Shown: positions 6,025-11,454 of the stretch, piece after piece
How the letters are laid out: each line of letters opens with the position of its first letter
How positions within the stretch are numbered: the first letter of the stretch is position 1
Assembly (NCBI GenBank): GCA_028713675.1
Contig: JAQTNV010000080.1
Location: forward strand, 1 to 11,454
Length of the DNA: 11,454 bases
From: a bacterium
GTDB taxonomy: Bacteria; Desulfobacterota; JAPLJL01
Direction: 5' to 3'
Notes under the pieces: generated by a model
The model's input: only the letters and a program-made list of their open reading frames with translations
Database searches by the model: none
Told to the model about the DNA's origin: nothing
Made by a program: the position numbers and the translations under genes

Positions 6025-6984
6025 AACAGATGATTTTCTGACAAGTTCCGGGAAAAGCTCCCGGAACAGCAGGTTTCCCATTTCCAGGAGGTCCTTTTCT
6101 CCCCACTCATGCCGGGAAAAGAGGGGAACCTCGACAAACTTGCCGCCGGGGATCTCTTTCTTGAGCCGTTTGATCTCCTCCCGCTGGCTCAGCTCGCGCT
6201 GGGTCCTGATCCGGGCGGGCTCGATCAGCCCGGCCAGCGGGGCCGGGGTATCGGGATGCCCGGCCAGCCACTGGTTTTCTTCCGGGGAAAAGGCCTCCGG
6301 AAGGACATTATTAATAATGATGGGGCCGAGCTGGATGTTGAGCTCGTGCCGGGCGCGCTTCCAGTACTCGACCGCCTCGGCGACCGCCATCTCTTCCGGG
6401 ATGGTCACGATCAGGAGCCGGGTCCGGGACTTGTTGGAAAGGAGCGCCTGGATCTTTTCGGCTTCCATCACGATCGGGCCCAGCCGGAGGGTGGAGATGG
6501 TCACCTCGGGCACGCGGAGGAAGGGAATGCCCTGCCCGGTGGGGGGGGAGTCCAGAATGATGTAGTCGTACCACCATTTTTTCTGCCGATCGTGTCCGAA
6601 GCGGTGGATGTCCCAGATCTTGCCCAGGCTGAAGAGGTCGGCGAGGCCGGGGATGGCGTCGATGACATACTGGAAAAGGGGATGCTTGACCAGGGTTTCG
6701 TAGGCGAGCTTCACCATCAGGCGGATCTTCAGGTATTCCCGGACGGTTTCCTCGCCGGTGATGCTGATCGAGTAAAGATTGGGGGCGATTTCCTTCTCGG
6801 TGTACCCGGACGGGCCCTGGTCGAAAAGCGGCGGGATCCGGTTCTCCCCCCTGACCTCGACCAGGAGGATCCTCTTGCCGGTCTGGGCGAGGGCCAGGCC
6901 GAGGGCGGCGGAAGCGGTGGTTTTGCCCACCCCGCCCTTGCCGGAGATGATGATCAGAGGAGAATAAGTTTCTTTCCCGGCCAT
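5977..6984 (-). CDS. ArsA/Get3-family ATPase, BagA-like partner with complete Walker A
   Basis: P-loop ATPase of 335 residues, first gene of the minus-strand cluster. Walker A is ISGKGGVGKTT, with signature K16 and P-loop K21. LVEVRGENRIPPLF (41-54) stands where ArsA has its DPA switch I, and YIILDSPPTGQG (from Y141) is Walker B/switch II. The LLVEV...LF and PGLxDLFxLGKIW features resemble mycobacterial Rv3679 (BagA). That matches the pairing with the BagB-like gene 14 bases downstream. No membrane segment is seen. ATG at 6984 has no clear Shine-Dalgarno site upstream and no better alternative. A TATAGT (minus strand, 7008-7003) might be a -10 box, but I find no matching -35. The last 15 residues are encoded by a repeat, see 5977-6024. 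It could help mature CODH/ACS, or target proteins to the membrane as Get3 does; neither is shown. Confidence 0.88.
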   Translation of the reverse strand: MAGKETYSPLIIISGKGGVGKTTASAALGLALAQTGKRILLVEVRGENRIPPLFDQGPSGYTEKEIAPNLYSISITGEETVREYLKIRLMVKLAYETLVKHPLFQYVIDAIPGLADLFSLGKIWDIHRFGHDRQKKWWYDYIILDSPPTGQGIPFLRVPEVTISTLRLGPIVMEAEKIQALLSNKSRTRLLIVTIPEEMAVAEAVEYWKRARHELNIQLGPIIINNVLPEAFSPEENQWLAGHPDTPAPLAGLIEPARIRTQRELSQREEIKRLKKEIPGGKFVEVPLFSRHEWGEKDLLEMGNLLFRELFPELVRKSSVGPLTPGPSLDRKGRG

Positions 6985-7015
6985 AGTTTGAATTAAAAAG
7001 ATACTATAAAAAAGC

Positions 7016-7138
7016 GTGAGGCGTAAGACGTGAGCAGCTCAAAGCTCAAAGGTCAAAGGCCGTGAGGCGTAAGGCGTGAGGCGTAAGGCGTGAGACGTAA
7101 GGCGTGAGACGTAAGGCGTGAGACCTAAGGCTTAAAAG
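7016..7138. repeat. Direct 7-mer array of GTGAGGC/GTAAGGC units
   Basis: Units start GTGAGGC, GTAAGAC, GTGAGCA, then GCTCAAA, GCTCAAA, GGTCAAA, the same words as in the 4717-4744 array. After a four-base break, GTGAGGC and GTAAGGC or GTGAGAC and GTAAGGC alternate from 7062 to 7124, giving a 14-base higher-order period. The array ends with CTAAGGC and TTAAAAG. Unlike the other elements it has no inverted second arm. Confidence 0.9.
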
Positions 7139-7197
7139 CAAAAGATAGGAAATATGGTTGTCGGGGTTGTTAAGTTTATTGGGTTTTCAGAAGGCCG

Positions 7198-7308
7198 GGG
7201 GTTGGTTCTCGGTTTCTGGGTCATGGGTCTTAGGTTATGGGTATTGGGTTTAAACCTATCACCTATGACCTAACACCCAACACCTAATTCGGGAGCGAAA
7301 CCAACCCC
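7198..7308. repeat. 7-mer palindrome bounded by 10-base terminal inverted repeats
   Basis: GGGGTTGGTT (7198-7207) and AACCAACCCC (7299-7308) are perfect inverted repeats. Between them, ten 7-base units form a palindrome: GGGTCAT, GGGTCTT, AGGTTAT, GGGTATT, GGGTTTA, then AACCTAT, CACCTAT, GACCTAA, CACCCAA, CACCTAA (7218-7287). The units are of the same type as the cores of the elements at 2206 and 3569. Confidence 0.88.
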
Positions 7309-7338
7309 TCAAAAAAGAAAAAAAGACTAACGGCAGGC

Positions 7339-7359
7339 GTTAGGCGTAAAACGTAAGAC
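7339..7359. repeat. Short 7-mer array, GTTAGGC-GTAAAAC-GTAAGAC
   Basis: Three 7-base units related to the 7016-7138 array, isolated by about 200 bases. Probably a remnant or a separate insertion of the same family. Confidence 0.6.
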
Positions 7360-7431
7360 GGTGGGTCGGGTTTGTTGGGTTTCCCCCCATCTCCTATCTC
7401 CCAAAGGACTGTCCTATTTTAAATATGCGGC

Positions 7432-7460
7432 TTGACCGGATTCGCGGCTGAAGTTATATG
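7432..7460 (+). promoter_or_regulatory. Candidate sigma-70 promoter of the mod operon
   Basis: TTGACC (7432-7437) and TATATG (7455-7460) are separated by 17 bases and lie about 50 bases before modA. The -35 matches five of six consensus bases and the -10 four of six. The -10 overlaps the dyads at 7453-7477, an arrangement expected of a repressible promoter. Confidence 0.45.
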
Positions 7461-7477
7461 CTATAACTGACATATAA
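7453..7477. promoter_or_regulatory. Candidate operator for a molybdate/tungstate-responsive regulator
   Basis: Two overlapping dyads: GTTATA-TGC-TATAAC (7453-7467), and TTATATG (7454-7460) with CATATAA (7471-7477) ten bases apart. TTATAT/ATATAA half-sites recall ModE boxes before molybdate transporter genes, although the spacing is about four bases longer than in the E. coli modA box as I remember it. No regulator gene is in the window. Confidence 0.45.
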
Positions 7478-7508
7478 AAGGCAGTATGCATTTTTAATGG
7501 AACACAAA

Positions 7509-8279
7509 ATGAAAAAAAGCCTCTTCCTCGGGCTGGCCCTGATAATAATCGCGCTCGCCCAGGTTTTGACCTCCTGCGCTGAACGACCCCAAAGCCCGCT
7601 CCTAGTGTATTGCGCCGCCGGAGTGAAGCACCCGATGGACGAAATCGCCCAACGTTTCGAAAAAGAGCGCAGACAAAAGGTGATTCTTGCTTACGGTGGC
7701 AGCGGTGTCCTGCTCACGAAGATCGAGACCCAGAAAGTCGGCGACCTCTTTGTCGCCAGTTCGACATTCCACATGAACATTGCCCAAAATAAAGGGTTCA
7801 TTGCCGGCTCGAAGCCGGTGGTGCTGAACGAACCCGTTATCCTGGTCGGGCCCGGGAATCCCAAAAAGGTCTCTTCCCTGGCGAGTTTCACGGACCCGCG
7901 CGTGCGGGTCAGTCTCGCCGATGGGAATGCCGCCGCCATCGGGAAGCTTGCCGAAGACATGCTCCGCGCGGCCGGTATCTACGAGCAGGTCAGAAAAAAG
8001 GCGGTCACGGTTTCAAGAATGACCGTGGAGGAGGTGGCCCTGGACGTGATCCTGGGCGAAGCGGACGCAACGATTGTCTGGCGTCCCACAGCGGAGAGAT
8101 ATGCCAGGCAGGGAAAGGCCGGGATCGTCGAGATCGACAAGGGCCACCTGGTGGTGGAAACAGTTACTATCGGCCTACTGACGTTCTCGGCATCCAGGGA
8201 ATTGGCGGAAGAATTCATCGCCTGCGTCAAATCCAGCGGAAATATCTGGACCAAGTATGGTTACAAGGTTTTGGAATAG
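7509..8279 (+). CDS. modA: Molybdate/tungstate ABC transporter substrate-binding lipoprotein
   Basis: Binds molybdate or tungstate outside the inner membrane and hands it to ModBC. From ATG 7509 the protein has 256 residues. A short KK n-region and hydrophobic core end in lipobox L20-T21-S22-C23, so it is probably a lipid-anchored binding protein. The mature part opens with LLVYCAAGVKHPMDEIAQRF, the ModA-type first strand and anion-binding loop, followed by YGGSGVLLTKIE. Further on come DLFVASSTFHM and DATIVWRPTAERYA in the second lobe. An ATG at 7497 would add four residues (MEHK); I prefer 7509 for the classical signal peptide and a GGA seven bases upstream. It is the first gene of the plus-strand operon. 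The ModA-type layout differs from TupA, but specificity for Mo or W cannot be read from sequence. Confidence 0.9.
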   Translation: MKKSLFLGLALIIIALAQVLTSCAERPQSPLLVYCAAGVKHPMDEIAQRFEKERRQKVILAYGGSGVLLTKIETQKVGDLFVASSTFHMNIAQNKGFIAGSKPVVLNEPVILVGPGNPKKVSSLASFTDPRVRVSLADGNAAAIGKLAEDMLRAAGIYEQVRKKAVTVSRMTVEEVALDVILGEADATIVWRPTAERYARQGKAGIVEIDKGHLVVETVTIGLLTFSASRELAEEFIACVKSSGNIWTKYGYKVLE

Positions 8280-9066
8280 CAGGGTAATCGCCTATTCAGT
8301 CGGGTTGCTGTACCCGGCGCTCGCCGTTTTTCTGCTGCTGGCAATACTTGCCTATAGCCCGGCCTCCTTACCGTCCGGGTTGGCGGATCCTGAAATTCTC
8401 GCGGCCGTGAAGCTTTCCCTGATCGCCGCGATCACAGCCACGATCGGCGCCGTTATTGCGGGTACACCTCTCGCCTATCTCCTGGCGCGACATGATTTCC
8501 GCGGCAAGATGGTTCTGGAAACCCTGATTGACCTGGCGATTTCCATTCCTCCGTTGGTTTGCGGGGTCGGGTTGCTCCTGCTGTTCGGGAGAAAAGGATG
8601 GATCGGACAGCCGTTAGCGGCGCTGGGGATATCTTTCGTGTTCTCGCTGAAGGGCGCCATCATCGCCCAGTTTTTCGTCGCGACGCCACTTTTCGTCAAG
8701 GCGATGCAGACCGCCATCAAGACCATCGACGTGCGGTATGAGATGGTCGCCCGTTCGCTGGGTGCCCGGCCGTTGAGGGTGTTTTTCACGATTACGATGC
8801 CCCTTTCCTGGGAGGGACTGGTGAACGGTGTCACCATGGCTTTCGCCCGGGGTCTTTCGGAATTCGGAGCGACCCTCATGCTGGCGGGCGCAGTTTCCTA
8901 CCAGACCGCGACCCTGCCGGTGACGGTTTTCATCAACATGTCGACGGGAGATATCGACAGGGCGATTGCCGCGGCACTGATTCTGATTTTCGTGGCGCTT
9001 TTTTTGATTCTTTCCACGAGATGGGTCATTGCCCGCTTCAAAAGGGGAATCGAGCATGGAACATGA
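8257..9066 (+). CDS. modB: Molybdate/tungstate ABC transporter permease
   Basis: Inner-membrane permease of the ModB group (269 residues, binding-protein-dependent transport fold). Hydrophobic segments lie near residues 11-33, 50-75, 88-110, 120-145, 190-215 and 235-255, about six helices. The cytoplasmic coupling loop is YEMVARSLGARPLRVFFTIT followed by MPLS (161-184). It corresponds to the EAA motif that docks on the ATPase, although the opening EAA reads E-M-V-A here. LARGLSEFG-type residues (AFARGLSEFGATLML) follow, as usual for ModB. The ATG at 8257 lies inside modA, a 23-base overlap, so translation is likely coupled. No strong ribosome site is visible. GC content and codon use match modA and modC. 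Confidence 0.93.
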   Translation: MVTRFWNSRVIAYSVGLLYPALAVFLLLAILAYSPASLPSGLADPEILAAVKLSLIAAITATIGAVIAGTPLAYLLARHDFRGKMVLETLIDLAISIPPLVCGVGLLLLFGRKGWIGQPLAALGISFVFSLKGAIIAQFFVATPLFVKAMQTAIKTIDVRYEMVARSLGARPLRVFFTITMPLSWEGLVNGVTMAFARGLSEFGATLMLAGAVSYQTATLPVTVFINMSTGDIDRAIAAALILIFVALFLILSTRWVIARFKRGIEHGT

Positions 9067-9090
9067 GAGCCGGCCGCGAGGGAGGCAACC

Positions 9091-10152
9091 ATGATCGAAC
9101 TGAGTAATCTCTCCAAGCGGGTGGGGGCGTTTTCCCTGACGGGCGTGAACCTGAAGGTCCGCCGGGGTGAATACCTGGTGGTCCTGGGGCCCACGGGAAG
9201 CGGGAAAACCCTTCTCCTCGACCTGATCATCGGCAGGCTGAATCCTGATGGCGGCCGGATCTTGCTGGCGGGGAAGGACGTGACGCATACGCCCCCGGAA
9301 GAGCGCAACATCGGGATTGTCTACCAGGAATGCCTGCTTTTTCCGCACCTGAGCGTGTCCGAAAACATCCGCTTTGGTTTGAAGTCCCAAAAACTTCCCG
9401 GCGATGAAACCAATAGAAGGTTTGACGGGATCGTGGACCTGCTCAATATCAGGCACCTGGCCGGGCGGAACCCGCAGACGTTAAGCGGCGGGGAAAAACA
9501 GAGGGTCGCACTGGCGCGGGCGCTGGTAATCAGGCCGGAAGTGCTGCTCCTGGACGAAACCCTGGCCTCGCTTGACCCGAATACGCGGCGGGAACTTGCC
9601 GATGAATTGAAGCTTATCCACCGGCGGCTGGAAACCACCACGATCCACGTGACGCATAATTTCGAGGAAGCATTGACGCTGGCCGACCGGATCGCGGTCA
9701 TGCAGCAGGGCGGTATCGTCCAGATCGGCCCTCCCGGAGACATCTTCCGGACGCCGCAGTCGGAATTCGTCGCCACGTTCACGGGGGCCGAAAATCTTTT
9801 TGAAGGCCTCAGCAACGTGAAGGAAGGACTCGCCGAAATCAGCGTGCGCAACGGGGCCCCCGAGCACGCCATCCGGATCTGTTCCGCCACGCAAAAAGAA
9901 GGGAAGGTATGGGTTGCCTTCCGCCCGGAAGACGTCCTCATTTCCCGAGAGCAGATAAAAACCAGTGCCCGGAACTGTTACCGGGGCAAAATCAGGTCCA
10001 TCTCCGATAACGGGATCGTGACCAAAGTCATGGTCGATGTGGGAATACCGATTAAATCCTTGGTGACGAGAAGATCTTTCCAGGATTTGTCCCTGGAAAT
10101 CAATTCCGATGTTTATATTTCCTTCAAGGCGACCGAAGTCCACGTGTTTTAA
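9091..10152 (+). CDS. modC: Molybdate/tungstate ABC transporter ATP-binding protein
   Basis: ATPase that powers uptake, 353 residues. Walker A is GPTGSGKT (33-40, K39). The Q-loop glutamine is Q79 in VYQE, the ABC signature is LSGGEKQ (131-137), Walker B is VLLLDE with D155 and catalytic E156, and the switch histidine is H189 in HVTHNFEEA. The usual DEPLSALD reads DETLASLD, with Thr for Pro. Residues after about 235 form a TOBE-type C-terminal domain, where regulatory oxyanion or sulfate-like ligands bind in relatives (VWVAFRPEDVLIS, GKIRSISDNGIVTKVMVDVG). ATG at 9091 is preceded by GAGGGAGG at good spacing, 24 bases after modB. It is full length, with all catalytic residues present. Confidence 0.94.
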   Translation: MIELSNLSKRVGAFSLTGVNLKVRRGEYLVVLGPTGSGKTLLLDLIIGRLNPDGGRILLAGKDVTHTPPEERNIGIVYQECLLFPHLSVSENIRFGLKSQKLPGDETNRRFDGIVDLLNIRHLAGRNPQTLSGGEKQRVALARALVIRPEVLLLDETLASLDPNTRRELADELKLIHRRLETTTIHVTHNFEEALTLADRIAVMQQGGIVQIGPPGDIFRTPQSEFVATFTGAENLFEGLSNVKEGLAEISVRNGAPEHAIRICSATQKEGKVWVAFRPEDVLISREQIKTSARNCYRGKIRSISDNGIVTKVMVDVGIPIKSLVTRRSFQDLSLEINSDVYISFKATEVHVF

Positions 10153-10178
10153 CAGCTGGAGCAAAGGAGGATAGGCAA

Positions 10179-10760
10179 ATGAATTTCGGGCAGCATTCTC
10201 AGGAAGAATATTTTCGCATGGCCGAGTCTTTTCACGGCAGGGTTGCCCCCGGGCTGATCATCGGAGGCATCATGATAACCATGGCGCAGGAGCGGGTGCC
10301 AAAAGATTCGCTCTACGATGTCATCTGCGAAACTTCTTATTGCCTTCCTGATGCCGCCCAGCTTCTGACGCCCTGCACCATCGGAAACGGCTGGTTGAGG
10401 GTCGTCGATCTGGGACGTTTCGCCCTTACCCTCTATGACAAGCAGTCCGGTGACGGGATCCGGGTATTTCTCGATAAAGGAAAAATCGACAAATATGATG
10501 AAATTAAAAACTGGTTCCTGAAACTCAAACCGAAGAAGGAGCAGGATTCCAACCAGCTTCTCGAACAGATATTGGACGCGGGGAGAGAAATCTACAGCAT
10601 CAATAAAGTCAGGGTACAACCGCAGCTCCTGTCCAAGCGGAGCAAAGGTTCGATCGCGATCTGCGCCGCCTGCGGCGAGGCTTATCCGGCGAAGCACGGC
10701 GCCACTTGCCTGGCCTGCCAGGGGCAATCCCCATACCTGACTGCGGGGAAAAATCCGTAG
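10179..10760 (+). CDS. FmdE-family protein with C-terminal zinc ribbon
   Basis: 193 residues. The N-terminal domain resembles FmdE, named after a gene linked to the Mo/W enzyme formylmethanofuran dehydrogenase; the biochemical role of the family is unclear. Visible family features are FHGRVAPGL (H19), CETSYCLPDAAQ (C50, C55), and LTPCTIGNGWLRVVDLGRFALTLYD (C66). A linker rich in Lys/Glu leads to a treble-clef or zinc-ribbon pair, C162-AA-C165 and C177-LA-C180. The usual FHGHxCPG reads FHGRVAPG here, so a His and a Cys commonly seen at that site are missing. ATG at 10179 follows AAAGGAGG, 26 bases after modC, so it is probably the last gene of the mod operon. Its position before a formate dehydrogenase suggests help with Mo/W cofactor loading or metal sensing; this is inference. 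Confidence 0.85.
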   Translation: MNFGQHSQEEYFRMAESFHGRVAPGLIIGGIMITMAQERVPKDSLYDVICETSYCLPDAAQLLTPCTIGNGWLRVVDLGRFALTLYDKQSGDGIRVFLDKGKIDKYDEIKNWFLKLKPKKEQDSNQLLEQILDAGREIYSINKVRVQPQLLSKRSKGSIAICAACGEAYPAKHGATCLACQGQSPYLTAGKNP

Positions 10761-10825
10761 GCAGCAGGCCAGGGAATTACCTTTCCGTTCAGCCGCTGAC
10801 AGTTCGTTAATCCAGCCATACACAG

Positions 10826-10861
10826 GTGTTATCGCGAATATTTATATGTTTGCGATAACAC
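10826..10861. promoter_or_regulatory. Perfect 10-base inverted repeat upstream of the formate dehydrogenase gene
   Basis: GTGTTATCGC (10826-10835) and GCGATAACAC (10852-10861) are exact reverse complements around a 16-base AT-rich centre that itself contains ATATTTATAT. No T run follows, so it is less likely a terminator. It lies just upstream of a TTGACG box, a place typical for an activator or a regulator of fdh. It shares GTTAT/ATAAC ends with the mod dyad at 7453-7467. Confidence 0.6.
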
Positions 10862-10864
10862 AAA

Positions 10865-10893
10865 TTGACGCTTTCCTATACGTTTATTATGGT
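10865..10893 (+). promoter_or_regulatory. Candidate promoter of the formate dehydrogenase operon
   Basis: TTGACG (10865-10870) and TATGGT (10888-10893) are 17 bases apart. A TATTAT at 10885-10890 matches a -10 better but gives only 14 bases of spacing. The leader to the ATG would be about 80 bases. Confidence 0.35.
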
Positions 10894-10946
10894 GAATTCA
10901 GTTGTGTTTAAGTCGGATGCCGGACAGGCATGGCCTTATTAATGTT

Positions 10947-10960
10947 TGCGCGAAAGCGCA
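10947..10960 (+). promoter_or_regulatory. Small GAAA-loop stem just before the fdh ribosome site
   Basis: TGCGC-GAAA-GCGCA forms a 5-base-pair stem with a GNRA-type tetraloop, ten bases before AAAGGAG (about 10970-10976), the ribosome site for the ATG at 10983. A structured leader that tunes translation is possible. I cannot match it to a known riboswitch. Confidence 0.4.
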
Positions 10961-10982
10961 TTGATCAGAAAGGAGAGCGCGC

Positions 10983-11454
10983 ATGGAATTGACCCGCCGT
11001 GGATTTATCAAAATAACCGGCCTGGGCTTCGCGGGCATCGCGGTCAGCCAGGTCGGCTGGCCGACACGGGTATTTGCGGCCCACGCGGAAGGTCTCAAGG
11101 TGGCAGGGGCAAAAGAGGTCATCACGGTCTGCCCGTTCTGTTCCGTCATCTGCAATGTCATCGCTCACGTGAAGGATGGAAAGATCATCAACACGGAAGG
11201 CGACCCCGGATACCCGGTCAGCGAAGGAGCCTTGTGCGCCAAGGGATCCTCCGTGCTGAAAATGGTCAACAGCGAACACCGGCTTTTCAAACCATTGTAC
11301 CGGGCACCGAACAGCAATCACTGGGAAGAGAAAAGCTGGGAATGGACGGTCAACCGGCTGGCGGAACGCATCAAGCAAACCCGCGACGCCACCTTTATCC
11401 GGAACAACAAGGATGGAAAAGAGGTCAACCGGACCGATTCCATTTTCTGGCTGG
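10983..11454 (+). CDS. fdnG: Tat-exported formate dehydrogenase alpha subunit (FdnG-like), C-terminus cut by window edge
   Basis: Molybdopterin or tungstopterin enzyme interconverting formate and CO2, here the first 157 residues of a protein usually about 1000 long. The twin-arginine signal is TRRGFIKITGLGFAGIAV (R5-R6), with a likely cleavage after AHA at residue 35, so the enzyme is expected in the periplasm. The N-terminal [4Fe-4S] site is C50-PF-C53-SVI-C57 and C85 in EGALCAKGSS. The stretch from GDPGYPVSEGALCAKG to YRAPNSNHWEEKSWEW and FIRNNKDGKEVNRTDS follows FdnG closely, as I recall E. coli FdnG, so the N-type, respiratory form is likelier than a cytoplasmic one. ATG at 10983 is preceded by AAAGGAGA. 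The active-site Sec or Cys lies beyond the window. Mo versus W is not decidable. Confidence 0.93.
   Translation, partial: MELTRRGFIKITGLGFAGIAVSQVGWPTRVFAAHAEGLKVAGAKEVITVCPFCSVICNVIAHVKDGKIINTEGDPGYPVSEGALCAKGSSVLKMVNSEHRLFKPLYRAPNSNHWEEKSWEWTVNRLAERIKQTRDATFIRNNKDGKEVNRTDSIFWL

Larger units (their letters stand above)
6985..7496. other. Divergent intergenic region between the ATPase pair and the mod operon
   Basis: No credible gene in 512 bases. It holds a direct 7-mer array (7016-7138), a palindromic 7-mer element with 10-base terminal inverted repeats (7198-7308), a small third array (7339-7359) and a short dyad AGGAC-T-GTCCT (7405-7415). The promoter and candidate operator for the transporter genes lie at the right end (7432-7477). 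The stretch 7139-7197 is AT-rich with no recognised signal. Confidence 0.75.

Noticed and set aside
4823-6984. Arsenite efflux ATPase (ArsA of an ars operon)
   Set aside because: No arsB, arsD, arsR or acr3 nearby, and switch regions fit the BagA/BagB-like pair better.
4871-6996. Plus-strand open frames opposite the ATPase pair
   Set aside because: Antisense shadows of two genes with intact P-loops.
7016-7138. CRISPR array
   Set aside because: The repeats are 7 bases, directly abutting, with no spacers and no cas genes.
8614-9456. Minus-strand open frame across modB and modC
   Set aside because: Opposes two well supported genes and crosses their boundary; no recognisable domains.
10149-10823. 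Minus-strand open frame opposite the FmdE-like gene
   Set aside because: The plus strand has a strong ribosome site and family cysteines; the minus translation has none.
10931-10949. Sigma-54 promoter (TGG...TTGC) before fdnG
   Set aside because: The two boxes are about four bases too far apart for a -24/-12 promoter.
10895-10980. Molybdenum-cofactor riboswitch in the fdnG leader
   Set aside because: Only one short GAAA-loop stem is visible; I cannot match the multi-stem consensus.

Overview
The window comes from an anaerobe that uses the Wood-Ljungdahl (reductive acetyl-CoA) pathway. Both a carbonyl-branch gene cluster and a bacterial-type methyl-branch enzyme (FolD) are present, next to a formate dehydrogenase with its own molybdate/tungstate supply genes. 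GC-rich coding sequence, a REP-type GTCATTCC/GGAATGAC palindrome, a Tat-exported FdnG-like formate dehydrogenase and many short-period intergenic repeats together suggest a Desulfobacterota (deltaproteobacterial) relative. That placement is inference and cannot be proven from this window.

Minus strand, 1-6984, in order of transcription (right to left): two ArsA/Get3-type ATPases (6984-5977 and 5962-4823), folD (4631-3750), a CooC-type nickel-insertion ATPase (3494-2742), an unrecognised 73-residue protein (2548-2327), acsD, the small corrinoid iron-sulfur protein subunit (2140-1199), and the CO dehydrogenase catalytic subunit (1037 to beyond the left edge). The cluster therefore encodes part of CODH/ACS, one known maturation ATPase, and two further P-loop ATPases. 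By motif order these two resemble the paired mycobacterial Get3-like proteins Rv3679/Rv3680 (BagA/BagB).

Plus strand, 7509-11454: a molybdate/tungstate ABC transporter (lipoprotein ModA, overlapping ModB, ModC), then an FmdE-family protein, then after a 222-base gap the start of a Tat-exported FdnG-like formate dehydrogenase alpha subunit that runs off the right edge. The transporter probably supplies Mo or W for the formate dehydrogenase. Formate and CO2 chemistry links this half to the methyl branch (FolD).

The most unusual feature is in the gaps. Four of the five minus-strand intergenic gaps longer than 100 bases, and the divergent 6985-7496 region, contain arrays of 7- and/or 9-base units. 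In two gaps the arrays are nested: 9-mer arm, 7-mer palindrome, 9-mer arm. The two arms fail to pair at about one fixed position per unit. Two copies share 58 identical bases. The remaining gap, between cooS and acsD, carries a REP-type palindrome instead.
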